DNA from: Mesostigma viride
Lineage: Eukaryota; Streptophyta; Mesostigmatophyceae; Mesostigmatales; Mesostigmataceae
Assembly: GCA_009746045.1 (NCBI GenBank)
Contig: RPFO01001704.1
Coordinates: 1 to 61,414 of the forward strand
Reading direction: 5' to 3'
Length of the DNA stretch: 61,414 bases
A model generated the notes under the pieces. The model was not told where the DNA came from, made no database searches, and worked only from the letters and a program-made list of their open reading frames with translations. Positions 11,765 to 20,775 of this stretch are shown piece after piece. Both the position numbers and the translations under genes were made by a program. Position 1 is the first letter of the stretch. Every line of letters begins with the position of its first letter.

Positions 11765-12039
11765 ACAACGGTATGAAAGTGCCAAAAAATGCCCTTATAA
11801 GCCCTACAAGGAGCAAATTGAGTCCAAACATGCTAGATATTGGTAGGCAGCATGTCCATGACACCAGTAAAAGGAATTTGACTTTCCAGAATTTTCCGAC
11901 ATCGGTTGGTCTATTTTTGGCATGTCTATTTTTAGCAACTTTCCAGATTTTAATACAAACAAATACCATTTGATATGCAAATAAAGAGCTCCTGACCTGG
12001 CTGTTTGCATGTAGGCTTATGCTCATGTCTACCAACTGT

Positions 12040-12590
12040 GCACCAGGTCCCATGGTCATCTGACCTCATTTGGTGACAAACTGCCACCAAATGCTAGCAA
12101 AAGCGCACCGTTTCACCACATCTCATAGCAGTTTCCATGGAAGATGTGTTCAGTCGAGGCTGGAAATTTGCAATCACGTTACACATCATAAATGTAGACA
12201 TGGCACAAAAAATCAGGTCCATCGTACTGTATTTGGTAACAAAATGCCACCAAATGCTAGCAAAAATGCGCGTTTTTCGCGTTTTTTTAACACATTTCAT
12301 GACAGTTTTCATACAAGATGTGCTCAGTTGGGGCTGGAAACTTGCAAGCATATTAAATATCATCATTGTAGACATTGCACAAAAATCCAGGTCTGTTGTA
12401 CTTCATTCATTGACAGCTCGCTAGCAAATGTGAGCAAAAATGTGCGTTTTTTGCATTTCCGCCACATTTCTTGCAGTTTCCCATGCAAGATGTGCTCAGG
12501 TGAGGCTGAAAACAAGCGCCCATGTTAATTATCATCATGTCATTTCAGACATTGCACAAAACTTCAGGTCCATCAAGTGTCATTGGGTTC
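12040..12590. repeat. Degenerate tandem repeat, three ~170-bp copies
   Basis: Three diverged copies share ACAAA.TGCCACCAAATGCTAGC, AAGATGTG.TCAG.TG.GGCTG and GACAT.GCACAAAA...CAGGTC. They are spaced about 165-175 bases apart. No coding function is apparent. Confidence 0.7.
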
Positions 12591-12599
12591 ACTGGTCCA

Positions 12600-14264
12600 T
12601 GCAACACCTGCCAGTTTCCAGCTAATCACTCAACCTTGGATGCAAAGTTCTTTTGTAACGGTATGGCCAACTCCCACCAACTGTGTTGCTAACTGTTCAG
12701 ACCTTGCACAGATAATATAACACAACTTTTGTGACACATAGACAAAGATATATGAACATGAACAGTGGCTAGACATGGTTGTATATATATATGTGCATAC
12801 GGCCATGCTAAGGCAATTTTCAAGTAGGGGCTTGTTAGACATAAGAACTGCCAGCTGTCACGTTGGCTAGCATGATCAGTTCAAACCCACAGCATGCACG
12901 GTAGTCGCAAACTCAGCTTGGCAATGTAATAATCTAATCATGCCAGGCATCTCGGCCGTCGGCATGGTTGCGATGTGTTTTGTGCGCCTTGATTCGGTAG
13001 CAGCACATCCCTTGGCAACCGGCCCGCCTGACCAAGGTTGCCACACATGGTCCTCTGCATCACCATGGATGTCCCCATGTCCCTGTCTCTGTTATAGGGG
13101 CCCACGTTGCTGGCAACGCAGCTTCCAAGTTGGACTAGATCTCCTCAGCCAGCGCTGTGGTGCATAGCCAGACAGCTCATACACTGCTCAGTTGCTACCT
13201 CGAGGTTGCCGGCTTGAAATGTGCCACCAAAGGACTGCACTTGGCCGCCATCATACCTAGCATGAAGAAGCCACTGCACATCCCCGGTGAGCCGCTTGGC
13301 CACCATACCGCAGTTTTCTTCAACAGATAGTGCAAGCCCAATGGCCTCTACATAGGCACATGCATCGTGCTCATGCTCTTGCTCTGGCCCTTGTCAACAT
13401 GAGATGCATGCCCATGCATGCTTCACCATGTTTCTCCAAGCCATCCGTGACTACTTGCTTCAGATATGTCATTCAACTCCTGCACGTCCTCAGCCAGACT
13501 GTCAAACTAGCTGGTGCCCCATCCCTCACTTTGGTGAGGACTGCGATTCTGGCTAGCAGCTTAGCGATCGTGCGTGGTTGTGCCTGAGTTTCTGGGTGAG
13601 TGGCAGTGGCATTGGAGCAAGAGGTGTTGAGCATGTGCGTGTGTCTATCCACTTGACAAACAACCCCTCCCAGCCCTGACATTGAGGAGTTTGGCCATGT
13701 GCCAGGTTGCCAGAATTCCGCAAACATGCATCATAGGGAAATAAAGGATTGCTGGTTGTGCACACGACATGAGAAAACAAAACACACATACCTGTCAGGA
13801 GGGCAGGCTTGGGTTGCTTCATTGGCGCTGGTTGCAGCGTGCGTAATAATAGCCCGCCATTGGCTCATTTACCCGTGCCCTTGGCCAGCACGCACAGCCT
13901 GAACTGCATGAACTGCATGGATGCGGCCGTCCAGGATGCCCTCTGCTCATCATTCAGGGGTATGAAGGCAGCTTGGGTGCTGGTGTGTAAGGCAGCTTGT
14001 GCATCGGTGTTTGCCGCCCGGTCCTGTGGCAGCACAGGTAGCTGGCCTAGCCCGGCCACTGTCCTCTCTCCGCTCTCACGCAATATGCCACCCTCTCCAC
14101 AAACCATGACAGTTCTCATGTGCATGCATGTCTTAAGATGCTTGTTGAAGGCAGATGCTTTCAGCTTAGAGACGGTGGGCACGTATGCAGTGGGTTTTAT
14201 GGACTCACAAGCATGTGAAGCCATCGAGCATCCAAGAAAGCCACCAATTGCTTCTGGTTTTCCA
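12600..14264. other. No recognisable gene
   Basis: About 1.7 kb of mid-GC sequence with only short, overlapping, unrelated reading frames on both strands. I see no conserved motif, tandem array or terminal repeats. It could contain intronic or UTR sequence of the gene remnant to the right, or old transposon DNA. Confidence 0.5.
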
Positions 14265-15179
14265 TCAATCTTCGTGGTCAACCATGTCATGCAACATTAC
14301 TTGCCGTGAGCACAATGCCAATAAATTGCAGCATGTACAACTAGAGCAAAGCAACAGCTTTGTGATCCATAGCCCTGCCTGCAAATCATTGCCATCGGCG
14401 GCAATAGCGCTGCAAGGCTGCCAGCCAGCCCGTAATCTTGCCCGCAATCCGTCATGCACCCTCCCTAATATCCGTGTGAAGAATTCCTTGACATCCCTAG
14501 CCTCTAAGGTAACCTGTACGTCGCTGATGTGAAGAAAAGGCTCGCCATGAAACCGTAGCTCGCTATACGATTCATGACGCACCTCCCGTAAGATAAGAAG
14601 ATGACCAAAAGAGAAACTCCGGAGATGGGGAACTGGTAACATATTCATCCGTGACAAGGTCAGGGATTCAACAAGGAGTGAATTGGCCCGTAGATTTGAA
14701 TAAGGGAACATACCGCTCGGAGGTATCCATGTCTGCCGTGCGCTTGATGTCTGTTTCGCACACCCCGCCGCAGAAACTCGTTCCGGCATTCACCTGCTGA
14801 CCGCAGTTTGTGCATGTCCAGAGGCTGATAAAAGCCCCAACATCGTGGGCGTCTTTAGAGTCCACAAAGCCTGCATTAAACATGACGTTCGGGGCAAACG
14901 CAGATATATACGAAGTATGGGTCTGCCAAGCCTGACGCAGCCTTGAAATTGGTCGGAAATATGCGGTAGCTCAGGAAAAAAAATTGCAGCGGTAATGAAG
15001 AAAGTCGTTCGGTCAAAGTCTTTAGAATTAAAAAATGCATCGTTTATGATGGAAACCCCGATCTTAGGGCGCACTTCATCGGGAAAATTTTTTGCTGCGG
15101 TCAGGTGGGGTCGAGAGAAAATCTGCGACCATTCAGGCACCCACCTATGAATGACGCAACATGCTGTTCGATTCCGCAC
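14265..15179 (-). pseudogene. Unknown protein remnant with a zinc-ribbon-like motif
   Basis: I do not recognise this gene. Reading leftwards, three consecutive frames look protein-like: 15179-14940 (IGVSIINDAFFNSKDFDRTT), 14935-14714 (ISAFAPNVMFNAGFVDSKD) and 14700-14470 (LRFHGEPFLHISDVQVTLEA). The middle segment carries a C-x2-C-x11-C-x3-C set of cysteines (CTNCGQQVNAGTSFCGGVC), typical of a zinc ribbon. It ends at GAGCG|GTATGTT, a good 5' splice site, so at least one frame change may be an intron; the switch near 14935 looks more like an indel. The domain and partners are unknown. It could be part of a host gene or of a transposon. Confidence 0.35.
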
Positions 15180-15424
15180 ATTTTATGGCTAAAAAAAAAC
15201 AGTGGTGGATCGAATAACACCTTAGGAGGATAATCGTAAAATTTCAGCCTTGATAGTGCCTTTATACACGCTCAGCATCGCCTGCCAGACCGCCATGCCT
15301 GTCGCCCGAAATTCGGTCACTTTCGTGCACGCGCACACCAAAAATCGCATTTGGCGCCACTTTTCGGGTACCGCTTACGAGGGCAGATTTTGGCGCGGCT
15401 CGTACCGTTGTGTGGTGTGAAGCG

Positions 15425-17765
15425 TCGTCGTGCGTAGCCATATCCATGCCATCTGGTTGGCTGTGAGGCTCGCGTCCCGTAATCCCGTGATGCCGAAAAT
15501 AACCGTAGATAGTGTGACGGTGGGTGGTGATGCCATCCACTTTGCCCATATACCCAGTAGCCATTGCCAAACCCCTGCGAGTTGGCAGTCCAGAAATCTG
15601 TGCTCAATTGTTTCATCTGGAAAGTTGCATAAGCACGCCGCCGCGTGGGAGTACCGATGGTGCAGTTGGGAGTTGACCCGATGGCCCGATGCATTAGCAA
15701 GTGCTGGACGTCGGTGGCCCGTTTGTCAACCAATGGGTGATCCACTGCCTAGGTAATGTTCTTGATTCAGGTGTAGCCCTAAGCCCGGCCACTTGGGGTG
15801 CCAGCGCAGGCGACCCGGGTGCATCCTGTGATGTTTATGTGGAAGAAGCCGGTATCCCCAGTCTGCCGTGTACTCGAAAAGGCACTTCGTAATTGGGGTG
15901 CCGCCAGTTGTGAGGACCCACCCAAACTCTAGCGGGGCCAGAGCAGGCGTGTCCACGCGCCCCTTGCCAACATGCATGCAGCCATGTGCATGGTGTCGCA
16001 TATCACCGTGGTGGGGTCCAATGGGAACATGCACCCCTGTGACAGTGACCACGGGACCACTCGAATGCGGTGACATTGACATGTTGGAACGTAGGCGTAC
16101 GATGTAATCAATTTGCCCAGTAGTCCTTGACCGCCGGGTGTCCCTTTTATTATTGTATGGTAACGCCCGTCGACGCGACCGCAACGATGCAGCCCTTATG
16201 TGTGGATGTATATATGCATCGTGGTCCGGGTAATAGCTCACCCATTCCCCGATTTGTAGGGGTTTGCGCAGGGTTGTCATGAGGGTATATGCCATCCTGC
16301 GGGGATTGCTTGTAAAAGGTTGTCCCATGCTGGTCGGCTGGGCATGTTTGCGATCCACGAGCAAATTTCCGTGTATGTCAGAGGGCGATATCGGTCACCG
16401 TCAGCCGCGTATAAATCGATGATTCGCGTAACCGGCGGGGTGGCCGTCAAAAAGCCCTCATATGGGTTGCGGCCGCTTAAAACACCAAACACATTATGCT
16501 CACTATCGCGCCACAAATCATTGAAATATAATGGTTGGCGTGCCACCTCTTCCCGCGTGGTGGGGTGAGCAATCCTGTCCGGTTTTAGGTTCTTATAACC
16601 CTTCCACATACGTGCCCAGTACCATGATAAGCCTTTGTACGAAGTGAGCGCACATGTGAGTATTGCTGCCCCCAAGTGCCATGACGTACCATTGGTGTGG
16701 GTATAGGTTGTGGAGAAAGCTTCTTGTGCCAACATACAACCAGGGTGTGCGTTTACGCCTATGAAAGCGGTTAGGATCTTTTTGGTGTACACTGACCATA
16801 AACGCCACTCCATATTATGTAAACCCAAGCCTCCTTGAACCCATGGCATATATGACATGTCCCGATCGATCCATCCCGGCACCGTGTGTGTTATGATACC
16901 CTGCTGCTTCCGGACAAAATTGCTTCCGATTCGTTGGATGATATTGGTGGTGTACTCGTTAGGTGGGTGACCTTGGCAGTAGTAGAGCAATAACATTTGG
17001 GTGGTGATGAGGACCCTGCCCCGGAGGCTGAGACGGGGAACCGCTGCCCATCTAGATGCCGCTTGGAGCATGCCTGTGAGTTTGCCGCTGTGTGTTGTGT
17101 TGTCATACAGAAAAGTGGGGTGTTCAGCAAGACGTCCATCCATAGTGCAGCCAATAGGGCAGTTGTGTAATAGGTGGTGACCGTCTTGCTAGACCCATGT
17201 CACAAGCAGATTAGGGAGTGATAAGCGGGGGGAGGATCCTCTCCCGATGTGCAGCCCCGTGGACTTTTGCACGTTACACCGCTGCTGAGAGGCCATAGAG
17301 TATGTCGTGATATTCTCCATGATAGCATGCACATCGGTGGTGGAGGTACAGACATTAGTGGTGTCATCAACATAAGATGTTTGGAACAAACCTCGCGGTT
17401 TACCTTGGATGGGGAAGCCCCTGATCCTGTTGTCGCGAGCGTGCAGAAAGAACCGACAGCCCGGCATGCGCAAGAAGAAACAGGAGCGGTGACATGCAGT
17501 CTCCTTGTGGGAGTGACCGAGAGCTAGTGCCTATGCGTGAGAAGTGCCCGTTTAGGAGTAGGGTCCATCATGAGAGCGATTTAATCATACCGATGGTGAC
17601 ATGCGTGAAGGTGCCGCCAAATCCGAAACCACGCAATGTCTTCTCGAGGTAATTCCAGCACATGCGGTCAAAAGCTTTTTTGAAATCCCAAAATAGAATA
17701 ATTATTCCGAGTATGTTGTGGCGCCACGCTTTTTCCACTATGTCCATATACACCCCTCGCATTGG
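15425..17765 (-). mobile_element. 5'-truncated LINE with reverse transcriptase, decayed
   Basis: Several minus-strand frames line up as one LINE ORF2-type protein. 17762-17568 has the RT palm motif (LFWDFKKAFDRMCW). 17473-17189 has the catalytic YVDD box (SYVDDTTNV) after GKPRGLFQTS. 17143-16277 has the thumb/connection region (RLSLRGRVLIT, QGGLGLHNMEW). 15745-15430 has the C-terminal region (VQHLLMHRAIG...). The endonuclease and 5' RT motifs are absent, as expected of 5' truncation at 17765. Frame breaks at about 17480, 17150 and 15740 make this copy inactive. The end of the LINE ORF after GYARRRFTP is replaced by unrelated sequence at about 15425, where fragment Y keeps the natural C-terminus. 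Confidence 0.85.
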
Positions 17766-18045
17766 TAGTTTTAATTCAGTTCAGCCAAAAGGCCCTTCGG
17801 AATTAGACATTAGCGTTTTATTGGTTGAAAGTGCTACTGTGTCCGCCCAATTAATTAATTATTAGTTTGTTTGTTTGGTTACCGAACAACCGTTGAACTG
17901 GCTGTGCAATTAAATATTTGAAACTTCTTTGTTTGTTTGGTTACATAGACGATGCAGCCTGCAGCACTGCGTTTTATTAATTATTTTAAACTATTCTTTG
18001 AAACGTTTGGTTTGGTTTGCCGTATACACCGTGCGCATTAGTATT
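17766..18045. other. AT-rich stretch with TTTGTTTGTTTGG motifs
   Basis: The motif (T)TTGTTTGTTTGGTTAC occurs twice and a degenerate GTTTGGTTTGGTTT once, among ATTAATTAATTA words. The same motif is found three times at 41790-41940, just upstream of the HUH/Rep unit. This may be a terminal piece of a related element; no coding sequence is present. Confidence 0.4.
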
Positions 18046-18200
18046 GTAGCTCACAGCAGCTGGCGTAGCTCACAGCAGCTGGCGTAGCTCACAGCACTCT
18101 CTCAGCAGCTGGCTAGCTCACAGCAGCTGGCGTAGCTCACAGCCGGCAGCTGGCGTAGCTCACAGCAGCTGGCGTATGTAGCTCACAGCAGCTGGCGCGT
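18046..18200. repeat. Minisatellite, 18-20 bp unit
   Basis: About eight copies of GTAGCTCACAGCAGCTGGC with small insertions lie directly upstream of the HIRAN ORF. CAGCTG and AGCT palindromes recur within the units. Confidence 0.85.
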
Positions 18201-18307
18201 TCTATTATATACATGTATACTTGTGCCGTGTTTCAACCCCTACACCGACAGGACTCGGTAGCGGATCCCTGTTTCCAGCCGGCCTCACATTTGCTTGTGG
18301 CAAAACA

Positions 18308-18604
18308 ATGGGGACAGTGGTGAGGGAAGCGTCCTTCACTGTCCATGGCCTGCATGTCAACAAGAATAACCTTGCAGCTGACGGCGAGGCATGCGTCCTT
18401 GTCAGGGAACGGGAGAACCCGTATGACAAAAATGCCATACTGGTTCTCAAGGCTAATGACGAGAGCCATATAGGCCGGGTAGCTAAAAGCCAGGCAGCGG
18501 CACTTAGCCCTTGGTTGGACAAGGGCAGCGTGGTCGTTAAACAGAGGTTTCTGGAACCGCAGACTATAGGGCCTGGAAGCACCAGGATTTCAATTGCAAA
18601 CTGA
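18308..18604 (+). CDS. Free-standing HIRAN-domain protein
   Basis: A 98-residue ORF. The core LVRERENPYDKNAILV (about residues 37-52), followed by HIGRVAKSQAAALSPWLD, is the signature of the HIRAN domain. That domain binds 3' single-stranded DNA ends in HLTF/RAD5-type remodellers. Here it is alone, with no helicase or RING region before the stop at 18604. I chose ATG 18308 rather than the in-frame 18221, because MGTVVREASFTV and the preceding 30 bases are conserved in the second copy at 8834. Since that second copy lies inside a TIR element, this ORF is probably spread by, or derived from, transposons; a host role is not excluded. Confidence 0.65.
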   Translation: MGTVVREASFTVHGLHVNKNNLAADGEACVLVRERENPYDKNAILVLKANDESHIGRVAKSQAAALSPWLDKGSVVVKQRFLEPQTIGPGSTRISIAN

Positions 18605-18830
18605 CCATCCCGTTGGAAAAGGAAGCCCTAGTCAGCAGTGAGTTAAGCCAGGCGGGGATTAAACTGCGCTGATAGTCATACCTGAAGGGTGGCGTACTTG
18701 GCCATCTACTCCCGTCCGGACGGGTGGGTGCCGATTTTTAAAACCGGCCATTGAGAATTGTCACATGAGTTTAAACATGAAGCTAAATATGAAACGATCA
18801 TCTGTTTTGATTACTGACAATGTCGATGAT
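18605..18830. other. Spacer with a 14-bp perfect palindrome
   Basis: Non-coding spacer after the HIRAN ORF. CCCGTCCGGACGGG at 18711-18724 is a perfect palindrome and could act as a terminator or recombination hairpin; its role is unknown. Confidence 0.4.
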
Positions 18831-18835
18831 GTATG

Positions 18836-19210
18836 GAGAGCAAACTACCTAGGCCCCCTTTAAATCTTCTTTGGTCAATGCCACACTTGATGCATGGAGA
18901 GCTTATTCATGTAGACCTGTTTACGCCATTGGATCAGTGCCCCATGTGTGCACTTGGTGCATGGAAAGCTAGCAAACTACCTTGGCTTGTTTATCTTCTT
19001 TGGTCAATGCCACACTTGATGCATGGAGACTCAGCTTATTCATGTCGACTTTTTACGTCATTTGATCCGTGCCCCATGTGTGCACTTGGTGCATGGAAAG
19101 CTAGCAAACTATCTAGGCTTGTTTATCTTCTTTGGTCAATGCCACACTTGATGCATGGAGAGCTTATTCATGTAGACCTGTTTACGTCATTGGATCAGTG
19201 CCCCATGTGT
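18836..19210. repeat. Tandem repeat, ~130-bp unit, 2.8 copies
   Basis: Units containing CTTCTTTGGTCAATGCCACA start at about 18866, 18995 and 19127 (spacing 129 and 132). The array runs without a gap into the CCCT microsatellite. Confidence 0.85.
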
Positions 19211-19965
19211 TCCCTCCCTCCCTCCCTCCCTCCCTCCCTCCCTCCCTCCCTCCCTCCTCCCTCCCTCCTCCCTCCCTCCCTCCCTCCCTCCCTCCCTCCC
19301 TCCTCCCTCCCTCCCTCCCTCCCTCCCTCCCTCCCTCCCTCCTCCCTCCCTCCCTCCTCCCTCCCTCCCTCCTCCCTCCTCCTCCCTCCCTCCCTCCCTC
19401 CCTCCCTCCCTCCTCCCTCCCTCCCTCCCTCCCTCCCTCCTCCTCCCTCCCTCCCTCCCTCCCTCCCTCCCTCCTCCCTCCCTCCTCCCTCCCTCCCTCC
19501 CTCCCTCCCTCCCTCCCTCCCTCCCTCCCTCCCTCCCTCCCTCCCTCCCTCCTCCCTCCCTCCCTCCCTCCCTCCCTCCCTCCCTCCCTCCCTCCCTCCC
19601 TCCCTCCCTCCCTCCTCCCTCCCTCCCTCCCTCCCTCCCTCCCTCCCTCCTCCCTCCCTCCCTCCCTCCCTCCCTCCCTCCCTCCCTCCCTCCCTCCCTC
19701 CCTCCCTCCCTCCCTCCCTCCCTCCCTCCCTCCCTCCCTCCCTCCCTCCCTCCCTCCCTCCCTCCCTCCCTCCCTCCCTCCCTCCTCCCTCCCTCCCTCC
19801 CTCCCTCCCTCCCTCCCTCCCTCCCTCCCTCCATCCATCCATCCATCCATCCATCCATCCATCCATCCATCCATCCATCCATCCATCCATCCATCCATCC
19901 ATCCATCCATCCATCCATCCATCCATCCATCCATCCATCCATCCATCCATCCATCCATCCATTCA
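19211..19965. repeat. Long (CCCT)n then (CCAT)n microsatellite
   Basis: About 620 bases of CCCT/TCC repeats with frequent one-base slips are followed by about 135 bases of nearly pure CCAT. The very long Ser-Pro and Gly-Arg-Glu reading frames across it are products of the repeat and are not genes. Confidence 0.97.
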
Positions 19966-20034
19966 TCCCGCACTATCCAAGGCATCGCGGAGTACACAGC
20001 CAATCCCCAACAACCGGAATCACTAACCACCAAT

Positions 20035-20190
20035 CCCAGCGAGCGAGCGAAGCGAGCGAGCACCCTACGGCGAGCGAGCGAGCACCGTACGGCGAGCGAG
20101 CGAGCACCTTACTGCGCACCAACCCGCGAGCGAAGCGAGCACCGTACTATTCCAGCGGGCAGCGGGCAGCGGGCAGCGGGGCGAAGTACT
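20035..20190. repeat. Simple repeats: GCGA-rich and AGCGGGC units
   Basis: Clusters of GCGAGCGA with the spacer GCACC.TACGG are followed by four AGCGGGC units. An (AAATT)n tract lies at about 20322-20345. No gene was seen between 19965 and 20370. Confidence 0.7.
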
Positions 20191-20369
20191 GCCAAAAAAA
20201 GGGACCCTATTTTGGGCTGCGCGAAGCTAGCGGGTGCCACTAGTACAAAGAAATAATGGAGTATTTTTAATATCATAAACAAACTATTCCGCACGCAGTT
20301 TATGAATTCAATGTAGCACGTTAAATTAAATTAAATTAAATTTAATTATAACATGCCTCCGTTGGGAGA

Positions 20370-20738
20370 TCATGTAGCACATATTCCAGGTTGGATGGGT
20401 GGAGTGGAGGAAGCCGCGTAATCGACCTGGCTGGTGCGAGCAAGATGTCCTACAAATGCTATCCTACGCTGCCTAATCTCATCCGAAATATGAGGCATAC
20501 CGTGATACAAAGACTCTAATGACCTACGCTGAGAAAACCCTACATTCAGGACCTGTCGGAGCATCCTGGTTACCGTGCCGTCTAGCTTAGCTGCCAGTGT
20601 TGCCGTGAGTGTCCACGCCTCGGCGCCATACGCGATATGTAGCACGTTGCATGGTGGTATAGATGCTATCAAGAATGTAGACGGCACACATGATGTGCAG
20701 ACATTGACAGCAAATGCATTGGGACAGTCGTGCCGCAT
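20370..20738 (-). pseudogene. LINE RT-protein C-terminal fragment
   Basis: The ORF contains YGAEAWTLTATLAAKLDGTVTRMLRQVLNV and LYHGMPHISDEIRQRRIAFVGHLAR, read in two consecutive pieces. This is the conserved tail found after the reverse transcriptase of many algal and animal LINEs (AEAWTLT, RMLR, GH.AR). No RT core precedes it; the sequence to the right is element A. The family differs from the 15.4-17.8 kb LINE. Confidence 0.75.
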
Positions 20739-20775
20739 AGTTTAACGGAGGCTTTATGCCTTATGGGTTGCCACT

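Noticed and set aside
13809-14309. 166-codon plus-strand ORF
   Set aside because: It overlaps antisense frames of similar length and shows no recognisable motif; composition does not favour it.
18833-20256. ORFs of 250-400 codons rich in Ser-Pro-Leu or Gly-Arg-Glu
   Set aside because: They are direct translations of CCCT and CCAT microsatellites in every frame, with no flanking domains.
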